From a virus: a DNA stretch of 41,706 nt. Positions 27,397 through 34,509 of this stretch are shown piece after piece (the stretch's first letter is position 1; each line of letters starts with the position of its first letter). The notes beneath the pieces were generated by a model, which saw only the letters and a list, made by a program, of their open reading frames with translations, searched no databases and was not told the DNA's origin. The translations under genes and the position numbers were made by a program. The stretch lies in the IMG/VR virus record IMGVR_UViG_3300020202_000139, positions 1 through 41,706 of that record; one strand, given 5' to 3'.

Positions 27397-27866
27397 GACG
27401 GATCGTCCCCGGCGAGCAGGCACGCCTCAGCGGCAAGGCACTCGCCGCGCATCCGGCAGTCGGACGCCTCGAAGCATTCGCCGTGCGGGTTGACCTTGCG
27501 GATCTGCGCCGGGAACCGCTCGGAAACGAACGTCAGCCGTGCCCGTAGGCACTGCTCCAGCGACCAGCCGCGCCGGTCAGCGACCGCGGCGAGCACGATC
27601 AGCACGTCCCCGATCTCGTCGTAAACCTTGGCGGACCAGTCCACGTCGGCGCGGCGGTCGTTCGCCCCGTGCGATTCCTTGAGGAACGCCCGCGTCAGGC
27701 TCGTGACCTTGCGGGTCAGTTCCTTCGCTGCCGCGGCGTCGTCCAGCGCTTCGGCCAACTCTCCCAGTTCCTCGGCGGAGCACAGCGCCAGTTCGAGCGG
27801 GTGCTCATGCGGGAACGCGCCCCGGTGCCAGAGCCCGACCGCGGCTTGCAGGTCGTCCATGCTCAT
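27393..27866 (-). CDS. MazG-like nucleotide pyrophosphohydrolase
   Basis: A 157-residue protein with the MazG signature: CSAEELGELAEALDDAAAAK (E-x-x-E-x-x-E) and VYDEIGDVLIVLAAVADRRG (E-x-x-D) followed by WSLEQCLRARLTFVSERFP. MazG proteins hydrolyse (d)NTPs or ppGpp-like nucleotides, and phage copies are thought to manipulate host starvation signalling. The C-terminal 30 residues are Cys-rich (CFEASDCRMRGECLAAEACL), an unusual addition. ATG at 27866 has an AGGAGG site upstream. Confidence 0.82.
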   Translation of the reverse strand: MSMDDLQAAVGLWHRGAFPHEHPLELALCSAEELGELAEALDDAAAAKELTRKVTSLTRAFLKESHGANDRRADVDWSAKVYDEIGDVLIVLAAVADRRGWSLEQCLRARLTFVSERFPAQIRKVNPHGECFEASDCRMRGECLAAEACLLAGDDPS

Positions 27867-28186
27867 GCGATGGCCTCCTGTCCTTGGGTTGTCGCTCGCC
27901 ACACCCGCAGGTGTCTGGTGCTCGATCCGGGTCGGGTCTGCTCGGTCGGTTCGGCGAACCCGAGGTCGCGCAGGTCATCGAGGCGACGGGCGACTACGTT
28001 CTGTTGGATCGGTTGCAACGTGATCGCGATTTCGTACGCGGTCGCGGGACCGAACCGGACGAGGGTGGCGAGCACGTCGCGGCGCTGACGGTTCAGGCCC
28101 GGCGCACGCGCGGCGTCGTGCGAGGTCTGCGGGTCAAGCTCGCGCACCGCGGGCTCGACATCGAACAGCGACGACTGGGCGATCAT
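27863..28186 (-). CDS. Winged-helix DNA-binding protein
   Basis: A 107-residue protein. LFDVEPAVRELDPQTSHDAA leads into RQRRDVLATLVRFGPATAYE, IAITLQPIQQNVVARRLDDL and LRVWRATTQGQEA, which is a winged helix-turn-helix like those of phage QTSxxAA-containing regulators. It overlaps the MazG-like gene by ATGA. Likely a transcription factor of the early region; target unknown. Confidence 0.72.
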   Translation of the reverse strand: MIAQSSLFDVEPAVRELDPQTSHDAARAPGLNRQRRDVLATLVRFGPATAYEIAITLQPIQQNVVARRLDDLRDLGFAEPTEQTRPGSSTRHLRVWRATTQGQEAIA

Positions 28187-28575
28187 GCGTCGACCTGCTC
28201 GGACGCGATGCGCTCTAAGTTGCGAAGGCGAGCAGCCATCGCCTCGTTCTCGGCCTTGAGCTGTCGGTAGGATTTGCGTGCAGCCTTCGACCCCGGCTCG
28301 TTGGGCGAGTGAGCGGCGCAGAGTGGACCACTGGCCGGGTTGCCGCAGGGGCGCCACAGCGCCCGGCCTTGGAACTGGATGGCGACTACGCAGCCAGGGT
28401 TGCGCAGCAGCTCGATGTCGCGATCGGTGACCCAGTCTGCGAGTCTGGCGTTGCGCCTCTTGACGTCGTCCTCACTCAGCCTTTCCTCGACGGGCACCGC
28501 CGACCACAGGCGGAAGCGCCGAGGTACCTCGATCCATCCGTTGCCGAGGTCGCGAACGTCGGCGGGAAGCGCCAT
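28183..28575 (-). CDS. Hypothetical protein with Cys/His motif and coiled coil
   Basis: A 130-residue protein. The middle WRPCGNPASGPLCAAHSP has a C-x(n)-C-x-x-H pattern related to the HGGXP signature; the last 45 residues are a charged helix (SYRQLKAENEAMAARLRNLE). The N-terminal GNGWIEVPRRFRLWS is beta-like. Starts at ATG 28575 sharing one base with the upstream stop (TGATG). Function unknown. Confidence 0.65.
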   Translation of the reverse strand: MALPADVRDLGNGWIEVPRRFRLWSAVPVEERLSEDDVKRRNARLADWVTDRDIELLRNPGCVVAIQFQGRALWRPCGNPASGPLCAAHSPNEPGSKAARKSYRQLKAENEAMAARLRNLERIASEQVDA

Positions 28576-28910
28576 CACGCCACCTCCGCCCGGTCGATGA
28601 TGCGGGCCAGGACACACGCCTCGATCAGCTGGGCACGCACCAGGCGCCCCCGGGGCCCGTCCAAACCGTGGTTGACCAGGCACACACCGGTCGCCATGTC
28701 CTCGACGACCTGACGGACCGTGCGCCCATCCTTCGGGAACGACACCGTCGTGCGACCCGACATCGACACCGTCACCTCGGGCGCCGTGTTGTCGACCGTC
28801 CAGAACGGCCGGCCATAGAACGCCGGCACCGTGAGCCCCAACTCGCGGGCCCGGACACCGATCGTCCGCGCCGCCGCCTGAAACTTGAGAGCCGTGCACA
28901 CATCGCTCAC
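28575..28910 (-). CDS. Hypothetical protein next to the Sak4-like gene
   Basis: A 111-residue protein from GTG 28910 (GTGA overlap with the Sak4-like stop). ALKFQAAARTIGVRARELGL, VPAFYGRPFWTVDNTAPEVT is a beginning often seen in actinophage hypothetical proteins; the remainder has TVSMSGRTTVSFPKDGRTVR and a helical end. No function assigned. Confidence 0.62.
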   Translation of the reverse strand: MSDVCTALKFQAAARTIGVRARELGLTVPAFYGRPFWTVDNTAPEVTVSMSGRTTVSFPKDGRTVRQVVEDMATGVCLVNHGLDGPRGRLVRAQLIEACVLARIIDRAEVA

Positions 28911-30202
28911 GCCGCCGCGCCTTCCATCCTCGGGGCGCCGTCCTTCCAACGATCCAACAGGCGCGACGCCTCATCCTTCGTGACGTCATTCGCAGTCGTG
29001 ATCTCGCGGCCAAGATGCCGCGACAGGTAGGCGTGCCGGTCCACCTCGGCGACCCCCGCCTCACCGATCAACGCATGCAGCATCTTCAACTGCGGTGCCG
29101 TGATCTTCGGACCGGTCGGAGCGACGGGAGGCTCACCCCCCGAATCGAGGGCGTCACCGCCAGTTGACGAGGCCGCGGCGACATCATCGAAGGGTTCACC
29201 TCCCTCCGCCCCAAGTGGGTCAGCGTGCGGTGCCTGGCCTTGCGGCTCAGGGTCCGACGGTTGACCACTCCCCCCATCGGGAGGGGAGTCCTCAGTGATC
29301 CGCGCCAACAACGCTGACAGGAACTCGGCGTCAACGGTGTCACCCGTAGTGTCACCGAACTCGGTGTTCCAACACGACGACGCGGCGTTCCGGTCCCCAT
29401 CGAACGCGGCGAGCAGCCGGCCCTTCGCCTTGCCAACCCCGATCCTGCCGTTGACGACATCAGGGTCGGCCGGCACCGGCCGCGGTGGCGGGACGAAAGC
29501 GTCGCCGTCCTCCAGCCACGACTTGAACATCTCGGCCGCTTCCTTCGAGCGGCCCGGCAGAAGCACAGCGTCAGCGAGTTCATCGCACCGCGACTTCGCA
29601 ACAACGAGCCGGTGCTCAAGGTCGAGATCACCGACGAGTGTGAACTCGTAGGCCACGCCCTCACGCATCACGGGCGCCATGCCCACCGCCCGCACTGTCG
29701 TTTTGCCGCGCGAGTCCTTCTCCTGGACGTACTCCATCTTCGAGCGCATCGTCGCGACCAAATGCAACGGCGAGCCGAGCATCGTGTCGATCAGATGGCG
29801 CAGCACGGGGGTCGCCGCGGACCATCCGGCGTAGTCGTTGCCGCCCAGCCGCTTCGCGGCGTTGTCCTTGATGTCGAGCGTGCCGCCCTCACCCTGCCAG
29901 AAGTGCGTGAGCGAGTCGACGACAACAACGGCGTAGCCGTTCTCCTCCGCGGCGACGATGGCCTCAGACGCACGATCAGGGTTGTACGGCGGCGCGATCT
30001 CCATCACGTCGAAGTCGAACCGGTCCGAGTAGATGCGGGCCGATCCGCGTTCGGTGTCGATGACAGCGATGGGTGCGCCGTCGGCGAGGACGGTGGCCCA
30101 TTGCAACGCGGTGTAGGTCTTGCCTGCGCCGGCCGGTCCGGTGAGGCCGAGACGGGCACGGAGCTGATGCTTGGTGGCCTTCTTGAATGGGTTGTTGCTC
30201 AT
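28907..30202 (-). CDS. Sak4-like RecA-fold ATPase
   Basis: A 431-residue protein. The P-loop GPAGAGKT lies at residues 22-29 and Walker B VVVVDS at 92-97, as in phage Sak4/AAA_24 single-strand annealing or RecA-like ATPases. Residues 280-365 are an acidic, low-complexity linker (SPPDGGSGQPSDPEPQGQAP), and the last 65 residues repeat a helical domain (KITAPQLKMLHALIGEAG, EITTANDVTKDEASRLLDRW) found behind phage recombinases. The role would be homologous recombination during phage replication. Start at 30202; AGAGGGGATCGAACG lies before it. It works with the Gam-like protein upstream. Confidence 0.85.
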   Translation of the reverse strand: MSNNPFKKATKHQLRARLGLTGPAGAGKTYTALQWATVLADGAPIAVIDTERGSARIYSDRFDFDVMEIAPPYNPDRASEAIVAAEENGYAVVVVDSLTHFWQGEGGTLDIKDNAAKRLGGNDYAGWSAATPVLRHLIDTMLGSPLHLVATMRSKMEYVQEKDSRGKTTVRAVGMAPVMREGVAYEFTLVGDLDLEHRLVVAKSRCDELADAVLLPGRSKEAAEMFKSWLEDGDAFVPPPRPVPADPDVVNGRIGVGKAKGRLLAAFDGDRNAASSCWNTEFGDTTGDTVDAEFLSALLARITEDSPPDGGSGQPSDPEPQGQAPHADPLGAEGGEPFDDVAAASSTGGDALDSGGEPPVAPTGPKITAPQLKMLHALIGEAGVAEVDRHAYLSRHLGREITTANDVTKDEASRLLDRWKDGAPRMEGAAA

Positions 30203-30411
30203 CGTTCGATCCCCTCTAGGTCGTTGCGGGCGCGGGCTCGGTCGAGCGCGTCGCGGTCGGTGATGTCCATGAACTCGTCCGGGTTGCACCACCGGCACTC
30301 GATGTACGTGTCGACGACCCATTCGCCGACGGTGTCGCGGCCCGCTTCGATGTGCTCCACCGCCGGGGCGTTGCATGTCGGGCACGTGATCTCGTGGACG
30401 GTGACGGTCAT
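30199..30411 (-). CDS. Zinc-ribbon protein, 70 residues
   Basis: A 70-residue protein: VHEITCPTCNAPAVEHIEAG, then a strand and YIECRWCNPDEFMD. Two CxxC pairs about 28 residues apart, a zinc ribbon. It stands between the Gam-like and Sak4-like genes, coupled by ATGA on both sides, so it may help DNA binding in the recombination module, but this is only position. Confidence 0.7.
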   Translation of the reverse strand: MTVTVHEITCPTCNAPAVEHIEAGRDTVGEWVVDTYIECRWCNPDEFMDITDRDALDRARARNDLEGIER

Positions 30412-30974
30412 GGCGTCACCTCCACCGTGAACTTGGGTGGGCGGTCACGGACCTCGACACCCGCCGCGACCTCGCCGAGCGGCGTAACCACCTCACCGTC
30501 AACGGGCTTGAGGAACTTCTTCGCGGCGGTCTTGTCGATCTCCGGCGGCGGCGGCGGTTTCACGCGCACAAACTCCGGCGCGTTCACTTCCGCCCACTCC
30601 ATGAACGTCGGCTCGTCGAACACCCACTCGGGCTGCTGCGCCCGCGCCTTCAACGTCCCGTTCGGGAAGCTCACCGTCTTCTCTTTCGGTGAACGTTCCA
30701 ACAGGCCGGCGTGCCACGCCGCGAGCGACCGTTCAAACCAGTCGATCTGGCCTTGGATGCGGGCCTCGTGACGTTCGACCCATTCGTCGATGCGTTGCCG
30801 TTCGGCGGCGGCCACCTCGTGCACGTTGTCGAGTTCGCGGCGCAGGCGGCGCAGATGCCGCAGCATCCGGTCGACACCGTCGGTGTGTTCCGGTGCGAGC
30901 GGTTCGCTGTTGTAGTCCGGTTCGCTGCCGGCCAGGTCGGCGTCGAGGTCATGGTGCAGGTCGGCGAGGCTCAT
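30408..30974 (-). CDS. Gam-like nuclease inhibitor (Mu Gam-like)
   Basis: A 188-residue protein. The helical part RMLRHLRRLRRELDNVHEVA, ERQRIDEWVERHEARIQGQI, DWFERSLAAWHAGLLERS, then VSFPNGTLKARAQQPEWVF is the Mu Gam/host-nuclease-inhibitor pattern: long helices with a beta-hairpin before a conserved W. Mu Gam coats double-stranded ends and blocks exonucleases, so it would protect linear DNA during recombination with the Sak4-like ATPase next door. The last 50 residues are acidic. Coupled to neighbours by ATGA. Confidence 0.82.
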   Translation of the reverse strand: MSLADLHHDLDADLAGSEPDYNSEPLAPEHTDGVDRMLRHLRRLRRELDNVHEVAAAERQRIDEWVERHEARIQGQIDWFERSLAAWHAGLLERSPKEKTVSFPNGTLKARAQQPEWVFDEPTFMEWAEVNAPEFVRVKPPPPPEIDKTAAKKFLKPVDGEVVTPLGEVAAGVEVRDRPPKFTVEVTP

Positions 30975-31174
30975 GTCGTTCTCCGTTCCGGTAGGCGGCC
31001 ACCGGCCGCCAGGTACTCGTCACGAGTTAGGAACTGGGGCCACGGCGCGTTGCGCGACACGAACCCGTGGCGCCGGTCGTTCACGGCCGCGTGCACAGCG
31101 GCTTCGTCGCGGGCCTCGACCCACATGAGCTGGCCCTCATGCCGCACGTAGAACATGCGCAACCCGCCCATCAC
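30971..31174 (-). CDS. Small hypothetical protein, 67 residues
   Basis: A 67-residue protein (MMGGLRMFYVRHEGQLMWVE, then AAVNDRRHGFVSRNAPWPQF, LTRDEYLAAGGRLPER). Beta-alpha-beta-like, basic. Starts at 31174 with ATGA or the adjacent ATG 31171. No family recognised. Confidence 0.6.
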   Translation of the reverse strand: MMGGLRMFYVRHEGQLMWVEARDEAAVHAAVNDRRHGFVSRNAPWPQFLTRDEYLAAGGRLPERRTT

Positions 31175-31785
31175 GACACCGCCCCGTCGACAACGTCACG
31201 GCCTACCGAGTGCGCCAAGTCGATGATCCACTGGCGGGCGCCTTCGATCCGTTCCGTTTCCTCGTGCTGCCGCCTGATGGCGTTGGCGAGGTTCCGGTGC
31301 AGTCGCTCCATTCGCTCGGCTTTGAACTGGGCCGCCGGCACGCGGTCGGGAACAGGCCAGTCGGACAGCTCCCATAGTGAGGAGCGCAACTGTTCGAGCA
31401 TGAACGCTTTGAGGTTCTCGTGGTCCTCAGTTGGTGGGTTCCACGCTTCGACCTTGGCGATCATCGCTTGCAGCGCTGCGTTCTCTTGGGCATACCGGTC
31501 GGCGCTTTCCTCGCGCTGTCGGTAGAGCCGTCCACGCTCAGCCGCCTCGGCTCTGTCGGCAGCCTCAAGCGACCACGCCTCGACCTCGGCCAATTCCTGA
31601 CGCAACCGGTCGATCTCCCGGTCGTTGTATGTGGTCGAACGTTCAGGGAGCCGGATCGGGGCGTTAGGCGCTTCGTCGCGCTGCTGGATGCACGCACCGA
31701 ACGCACGGGCGCACGACAGCACGAAGTCGGCTAGCTCGGTGACCTCGCCGGCCACGACGGGGTGCGTGTATCCGGTAGCCATCAC
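31171..31785 (-). CDS. Long coiled-coil early protein
   Basis: A 204-residue protein. The N-terminus GYTHPVVAGEVTELADFVLS is short and beta/helix-like; residues 50-190 are almost all charged helix (DREIDRLRQELAEVEAWSLE, RLHRNLANAIRRQHEETERI). The middle has ENLKAFMLEQLRSSLWELS. A coiled-coil dimer or scaffold is likely; no specific function is seen. Starts at 31785. Confidence 0.65.
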   Translation of the reverse strand: MMATGYTHPVVAGEVTELADFVLSCARAFGACIQQRDEAPNAPIRLPERSTTYNDREIDRLRQELAEVEAWSLEAADRAEAAERGRLYRQREESADRYAQENAALQAMIAKVEAWNPPTEDHENLKAFMLEQLRSSLWELSDWPVPDRVPAAQFKAERMERLHRNLANAIRRQHEETERIEGARQWIIDLAHSVGRDVVDGAVS

Positions 31786-32249
31786 GACACCGCCCGGCGC
31801 CGTGCCTGCGAACGCCGCTTGATGCGCTCCGGGCGAATCGACCGCAACCCCGCCCGCCCATGCGGACCGCCGTACACCTCGACGTACTCGACACGGCCAT
31901 TCACCGTTTTCGCGAACCGGAACGTCGCCTCGAACCCGTCACGACGCCCCGGCCGCGACGGCGACACGAACACGACGTCACCCTCACGAATCATGTTCCG
32001 GCCGCCCTGCGGATCCCGGATCTCGTTCACCCGCGCGACCACCGCCCGATCCTCGCGGCGCTGCTGCGCCGTCGGGCCGGTCACCTTCACCAGATGCGGG
32101 TTCGACGGGATCACGTGGCCGCGGTGCCGGCAGTCATGGCACAACGGACCCGACAGGTCCCGGCGATGCGGGCGGCCACACCGCTCACACGCCGCCGCGA
32201 GCACACACGACTCGGACGCCGCGCACACCGCATGACCACACGCGCTCAC
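31782..32249 (-). CDS. Cys-rich protein with SH3-like C-terminus
   Basis: A 155-residue protein from GTG 32249 (GTGA overlap). Residues 4-45 have seven cysteines and several histidines (CGHAVCAASESCVLAAACER, CGRPHRRDLSGPLCHDCRHR), probably two zinc fingers. The C-terminal part (MIREGDVVFVSPSRPGRRDG) is a beta-rich SH3/KOW-type sequence with basic tail. Nucleic-acid binding is plausible; family unknown. Confidence 0.65.
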   Translation of the reverse strand: MSACGHAVCAASESCVLAAACERCGRPHRRDLSGPLCHDCRHRGHVIPSNPHLVKVTGPTAQQRREDRAVVARVNEIRDPQGGRNMIREGDVVFVSPSRPGRRDGFEATFRFAKTVNGRVEYVEVYGGPHGRAGLRSIRPERIKRRSQARRRAVS

Positions 32250-32605
32250 AGCTCCTCGCCTTCCTGCTCTGCGTCGGCGTCGATCGCCCGCTGCAACACA
32301 TCGGTGATCGTGAACGGCGTGAACGTCGACTCGCCGGCCAGATCCCGGTCGCAACACGCTCGCAGCGCGAGCCCACCGAACGTGCGGTCCATCTGGACCC
32401 AACGGGCGCCCTTGTCGACGATCGGCAACACGTCGAGGTCGTCGACGAACTCGGCGACCGCCTGCGGCGTTTCCAGCCACACCGTCTCGAACTTCGGGAC
32501 CGGCACCCCGGGGTGCGCCGTCAAGAAATCGGCGAGCAGGCACAGGCCGTGGATCTGATCGAGACGCTGCAACGTCTCAGGGGATGGTGACGTGGTAGCA
32601 GACAT
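32246..32605 (-). CDS. Hypothetical early protein, 119 residues
   Basis: A 119-residue protein from ATG 32605 (AGGAGA lies 11 bases upstream, and a 7-bp plus 5-bp hairpin precedes it at 32633-32675). Sequence: LQRLDQIHGLCLLADFLTAH, PKFETVWLETPQAVAEFVDD, then GGLALRACCDRDLAGES. Helical and acidic. No known family. Confidence 0.62.
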   Translation of the reverse strand: MSATTSPSPETLQRLDQIHGLCLLADFLTAHPGVPVPKFETVWLETPQAVAEFVDDLDVLPIVDKGARWVQMDRTFGGLALRACCDRDLAGESTFTPFTITDVLQRAIDADAEQEGEEL

Positions 32606-32632
32606 GTGTACGCTGTCTCCTGTTGTTGAGGT

Positions 32633-32675
32633 GAAGCGGTCGCCCTTTCCCGGCAAGGACGGGGGCGGCCGCTTC
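32633..32675 (-). terminator. Leader hairpin before the 119-residue gene
   Basis: GAAGCGG (32633-32639) pairs with CCGCTTC (32669-32675), and CGCCC with GGGCG inside, giving 12 pairs with one mismatch around a 17-base loop. No T-run follows on the minus strand, so this may be a leader structure or processing site rather than a terminator. Confidence 0.4.
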
Positions 32676-32680
32676 GCTGT

Positions 32681-33016
32681 TTAAGGGTTGGTGCGATGAG
32701 ACCGATCAGGCACGGCCCACCGATTCGAACGGTGAGCGCCGGCACGCGAACACGTGAAGGCCATCTCGCAGGGAGGGCCGGCTTGGACTGCCCCGGGGTA
32801 GGGCGCCTGATCGGACAACTGACGGCAAACAATGCGGCCCACCTGGGCGCAATCCGCCGCACGATCCTCGGCACGCATGTCACGCACCTCCACCACCAGC
32901 CACACCAACCACACCGCCACAACAACGACACCGAACACGGCCGGCCAGTCATCACGCGCCAACCACACAACCAAGCTGACCGCGACCACGACCCGCAGAA
33001 AAGCGAGCGGCCTCAT
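32681..33016 (-). CDS. Membrane protein, 111 residues
   Basis: Two hydrophobic segments, about residues 3-20 (PLAFLRVVVAVSLVVWLA) and 25-43 (AVFGVVVVAVWLVWLVV), then a charged-cysteine stretch (EDRAADCAQVGRIVC). The C-terminal half (from about residue 60) is encoded by a strongly structured DNA stretch (32702-32814) and may not be needed. The start at 33016 is fixed by the ATGA with the HTH_17 gene. Function unknown. Confidence 0.6.
   Translation of the reverse strand: MRPLAFLRVVVAVSLVVWLARDDWPAVFGVVVVAVWLVWLVVEVRDMRAEDRAADCAQVGRIVCRQLSDQAPYPGAVQAGPPCEMAFTCSRAGAHRSNRWAVPDRSHRTNP
32702..32814. repeat. Perfect 10-base inverted repeat closing a multi-branched fold
   Basis: CCGATCAGGC (32702-32711) and GCCTGATCGG (32805-32814) are perfect inverted repeats. 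Read on the minus strand they enclose a 6-bp GCCGGC stem with a CACG/CGTG hairpin inside, and a T-arm-like CACCG-TTCGAAT-CGGTG. It looks like a tRNA-like RNA, but no acceptor stem or proper anticodon arm can be completed. It lies in the 3' half of the membrane-protein frame. Confidence 0.4.
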
Positions 33017-33240
33017 GACGCACGCTCCTGGGTGAAGGTCTCGCCGGCGATCGCCCGCTCAAACGCGACACGGCCGATGACCTTGCGGCGACCGATCACG
33101 AGCACCGGCAACGGGAACGTCCCCGCCTTGACCTGATCGGCGACCGTGCGTCGCGAGATCCCGAGACGCTCCGCCACGTACGCCAAGTCGTAGAAGTCCG
33201 GGTCGTCGTGCGGGTCGGTGTGATCGATGATCCCGGTCAT
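33013..33240 (-). CDS. HTH_17 / excisionase-like protein
   Basis: A 75-residue protein. DLAYVAERLGISRRTVADQV, KAGTFPLPVLVIGRRKVIGR and VAFERAIAG are the complete HTH_17 pattern (helix-turn-helix then a beta-hairpin), typical of excisionases and prophage regulators. It is the third gene of the early operon, so it is a good excisionase candidate to pair with the integrase at 35450; the 74-residue protein at 22522 is the other. Confidence 0.72.
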   Translation of the reverse strand: MTGIIDHTDPHDDPDFYDLAYVAERLGISRRTVADQVKAGTFPLPVLVIGRRKVIGRVAFERAIAGETFTQERAS

Positions 33241-33461
33241 GATGACGACACCAGCGCTTCGTCGTGTTCGAGGATCAGGGCGACGAGTTGACGGCACGCC
33301 GGTGACGGTTCCTGCTCGCCGGCCTGCTTCGCGATCCAACGCCAGTCCGTGTCGCCGAGGTTCTCGACGACGTGGCTCAACGGACCGACAGCGGTCCCAT
33401 GAGCCCGCAGGAACGACGCGAGACGCTCCGCCTTGCGGAAGCGGTTGCGGATCTCGCTCAT
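33237..33461 (-). CDS. Small early protein, 74 residues
   Basis: A 74-residue protein: MSEIRNRFRKAERLASFLRA, then SHVVENLGDTDWRWIAKQAG and ALILEHDEALVSSS. Helical, basic at the start and acidic at the end. It lies directly after the Cro-like gene and is coupled by ATGA. No family recognised. Confidence 0.6.
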   Translation of the reverse strand: MSEIRNRFRKAERLASFLRAHGTAVGPLSHVVENLGDTDWRWIAKQAGEQEPSPACRQLVALILEHDEALVSSS

Positions 33462-33688
33462 ACCGCTTCCTCCGCTGGAAACAGGAAGCGGCGCGATGTG
33501 CCTAACTCATCGGCTAGCAGTTGCTGGGTCGTCGGTGTCGGGGTCCATGTGTCGGACTCCCACTGAGCGACGGCGGGTTGGGTGACGAAGACCCGGCGGG
33601 CAAGCGTCTCCTGCGTCATCCCCTTCGCCTTGCGGAGAAGGCGGATGCGCTGGCCCGGTGTATTGACCTGGACGTCGGCGCTCCCCAT
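33458..33688 (-). CDS. Cro-like HTH repressor
   Basis: A 76-residue protein with an HTH_3 domain: TPGQRIRLLRKAKGMTQETL, ARRVFVTQPAVAQWESDTW, TPTTQQLLADELGTS. It heads the leftward early operon opposite the CI-like gene, as Cro does. Its promoter starts nearly at the ATG (33688), so it may be leaderless, and its operator overlaps that promoter. Likely blocks CI-type transcription and tunes early genes. Confidence 0.8.
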   Translation of the reverse strand: MGSADVQVNTPGQRIRLLRKAKGMTQETLARRVFVTQPAVAQWESDTWTPTPTTQQLLADELGTSRRFLFPAEEAV

Positions 33689-33696
33689 AAGGAGAG

Positions 33697-33725
33697 ACTA
33701 TTGCAGGATTCCTTGTCGTGGTCAA
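33697..33725 (-). promoter_or_regulatory. Early leftward promoter of the Cro-like gene
   Basis: Minus-strand TTGACC (33725-33720), 17-base spacer, AATAGT (33702-33697). The -10 ends 9 bases before the ATG at 33688, so the RNA begins 0-2 bases from the start codon. The operators at 33705 and 33724 lie in the spacer and over the -35. Confidence 0.65.
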
Positions 33726-33734
33726 GGACTCCTT
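33705..33734. promoter_or_regulatory. Twin operator sites between cro- and cI-like genes
   Basis: AGGATTCCT (33705-33713) and AAGGACTCCTT (33724-33734) are two odd palindromes whose centres are 20 bases apart, two helical turns. The whole stretch TTGCAGGATTCCTTG...CAAGGACTCCTTGCAA is also an imperfect inverted repeat. A further palindrome ACACAGGTGT is at 33748-33757. These are the expected CI/Cro binding sites. Confidence 0.65.
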
Positions 33735-33816
33735 GCAAATCTTCTGGACACAGGTGTAGTTACAACCCTTATGTGAACTTATATTCGCAGTTCAGATATC
33801 CTTTAAGCTGCTTGTC

Positions 33817-34242
33817 GTGGCACGGCTCACCACTCCCGAGCAGCGGGAGGCGTTCGGGGCGGCACTGGAGCGGCAGGTGCGATCATCAGGGATCGCACGT
33901 GCTGAATTGGCTGCACGCGTCGCTGAGATGGAAGGACGGGGCGACCGTCCACACTCTGCGACGCAGGTCGGCGCGTGGATCAAGGGTGAGAACATCTCTG
34001 ACCCCATCCGCGTGATCAACATAGAGCGAGCGCTCTCGGACATGCTTGAGGCGGCCGGCGAAGAGCGGCTGAAGCCAGGGGCGCTCACGCTACGGCTTGG
34101 CTTCCTGCCCCCCGATGCCGTCCCCGTCATGTCCGTCGAAGAAGCGATCGCGGCCGACGTCGACCTCGATGTCGCCGATCGATCCTATTTGCTGTCTGCC
34201 TACAGGCACGCGGCGCAGCGCGGTCGTCAGGACAGCGTGTGA
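33817..34242 (+). CDS. CI-like immunity repressor
   Basis: A 141-residue protein from GTG 33817. Helix-turn-helix at about residues 15-60 (EAFGAALERQVRSSGIARAE, LAARVAEMEG, HSATQVGAWIKGENIS) followed by NIERALSDMLEAAGEERL and an acidic dimerisation-type tail (VMSVEEAIAADVDLDVADR). Divergent to a Cro-like gene with shared operators, so most likely the lysogeny repressor. A weak promoter with TATCCT near 33797 would make the message nearly leaderless. The protein lacks a peptidase domain, so it is not LexA-like. Confidence 0.72.
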   Translation: MARLTTPEQREAFGAALERQVRSSGIARAELAARVAEMEGRGDRPHSATQVGAWIKGENISDPIRVINIERALSDMLEAAGEERLKPGALTLRLGFLPPDAVPVMSVEEAIAADVDLDVADRSYLLSAYRHAAQRGRQDSV

Positions 34243-34341
34243 CATGCCGATCGCCGAGACCAGCGCGTCGCGCTCACGTTCCAGCTCGGCCACCCTCGCA
34301 CGCATCCGCTCCATTTCGTGCTCCACCGCACGCTCCTTCAT
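34090..34341 (-). CDS. Possible antisense coiled-coil gene
   Basis: An 83-codon minus-strand frame. The first 45 residues (MKERAVEHEMERMRARVAEL, ERERDALVSAIGM) are a convincing coiled coil, but the remainder is antisense to the CI-like gene and there is no clear ribosome site. It may be a fortuitous frame. Confidence 0.25.
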   Translation of the reverse strand: MKERAVEHEMERMRARVAELERERDALVSAIGMSHAVLTTALRRVPVGRQQIGSIGDIEVDVGRDRFFDGHDGDGIGGQEAKP

Positions 34342-34509
34342 TCGATCCGCCCGGGTCTACTGCTACCACGCGGCTCGGTCGAGCGGTTCGGCCTACGCGG
34401 GATCTTCACAACTGAATCCTATCCATCCCCTACGACAACGAACCGAACGCAAGTTCGACCATCCACCACTCGCAGCAATGCAGGTGGTATCGGCACAAGG
34501 AGCGGACTC
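34243..34509. other. Gap between repressor and lipoprotein genes
   Basis: About 270 bases without a supported gene. It includes the first half of the possible antisense frame and, from 34395, sequence less rich in GC than the neighbours. Two small inverted repeats (CGAAC/GTTCG near 34450 and CCACC/GGTGG at 34462-34487) are present. No clear promoter or terminator was recognised. Confidence 0.4.

Noticed and set aside
28660-28676. AAACCGTGGTTGA near-palindrome
   Set aside because: Within a well-supported coding frame (LVNHGL) and only partial.
32702-32814. A third tRNA gene (TTCGAAT T-loop)
   Set aside because: The T-arm is perfect, but no 7-bp acceptor stem or anticodon arm can be built at the right distances.
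34090-34341. Firm antisense gene opposite the CI-like gene
   Set aside because: Good coiled coil in half the frame but no ribosome site; kept only as low-confidence.
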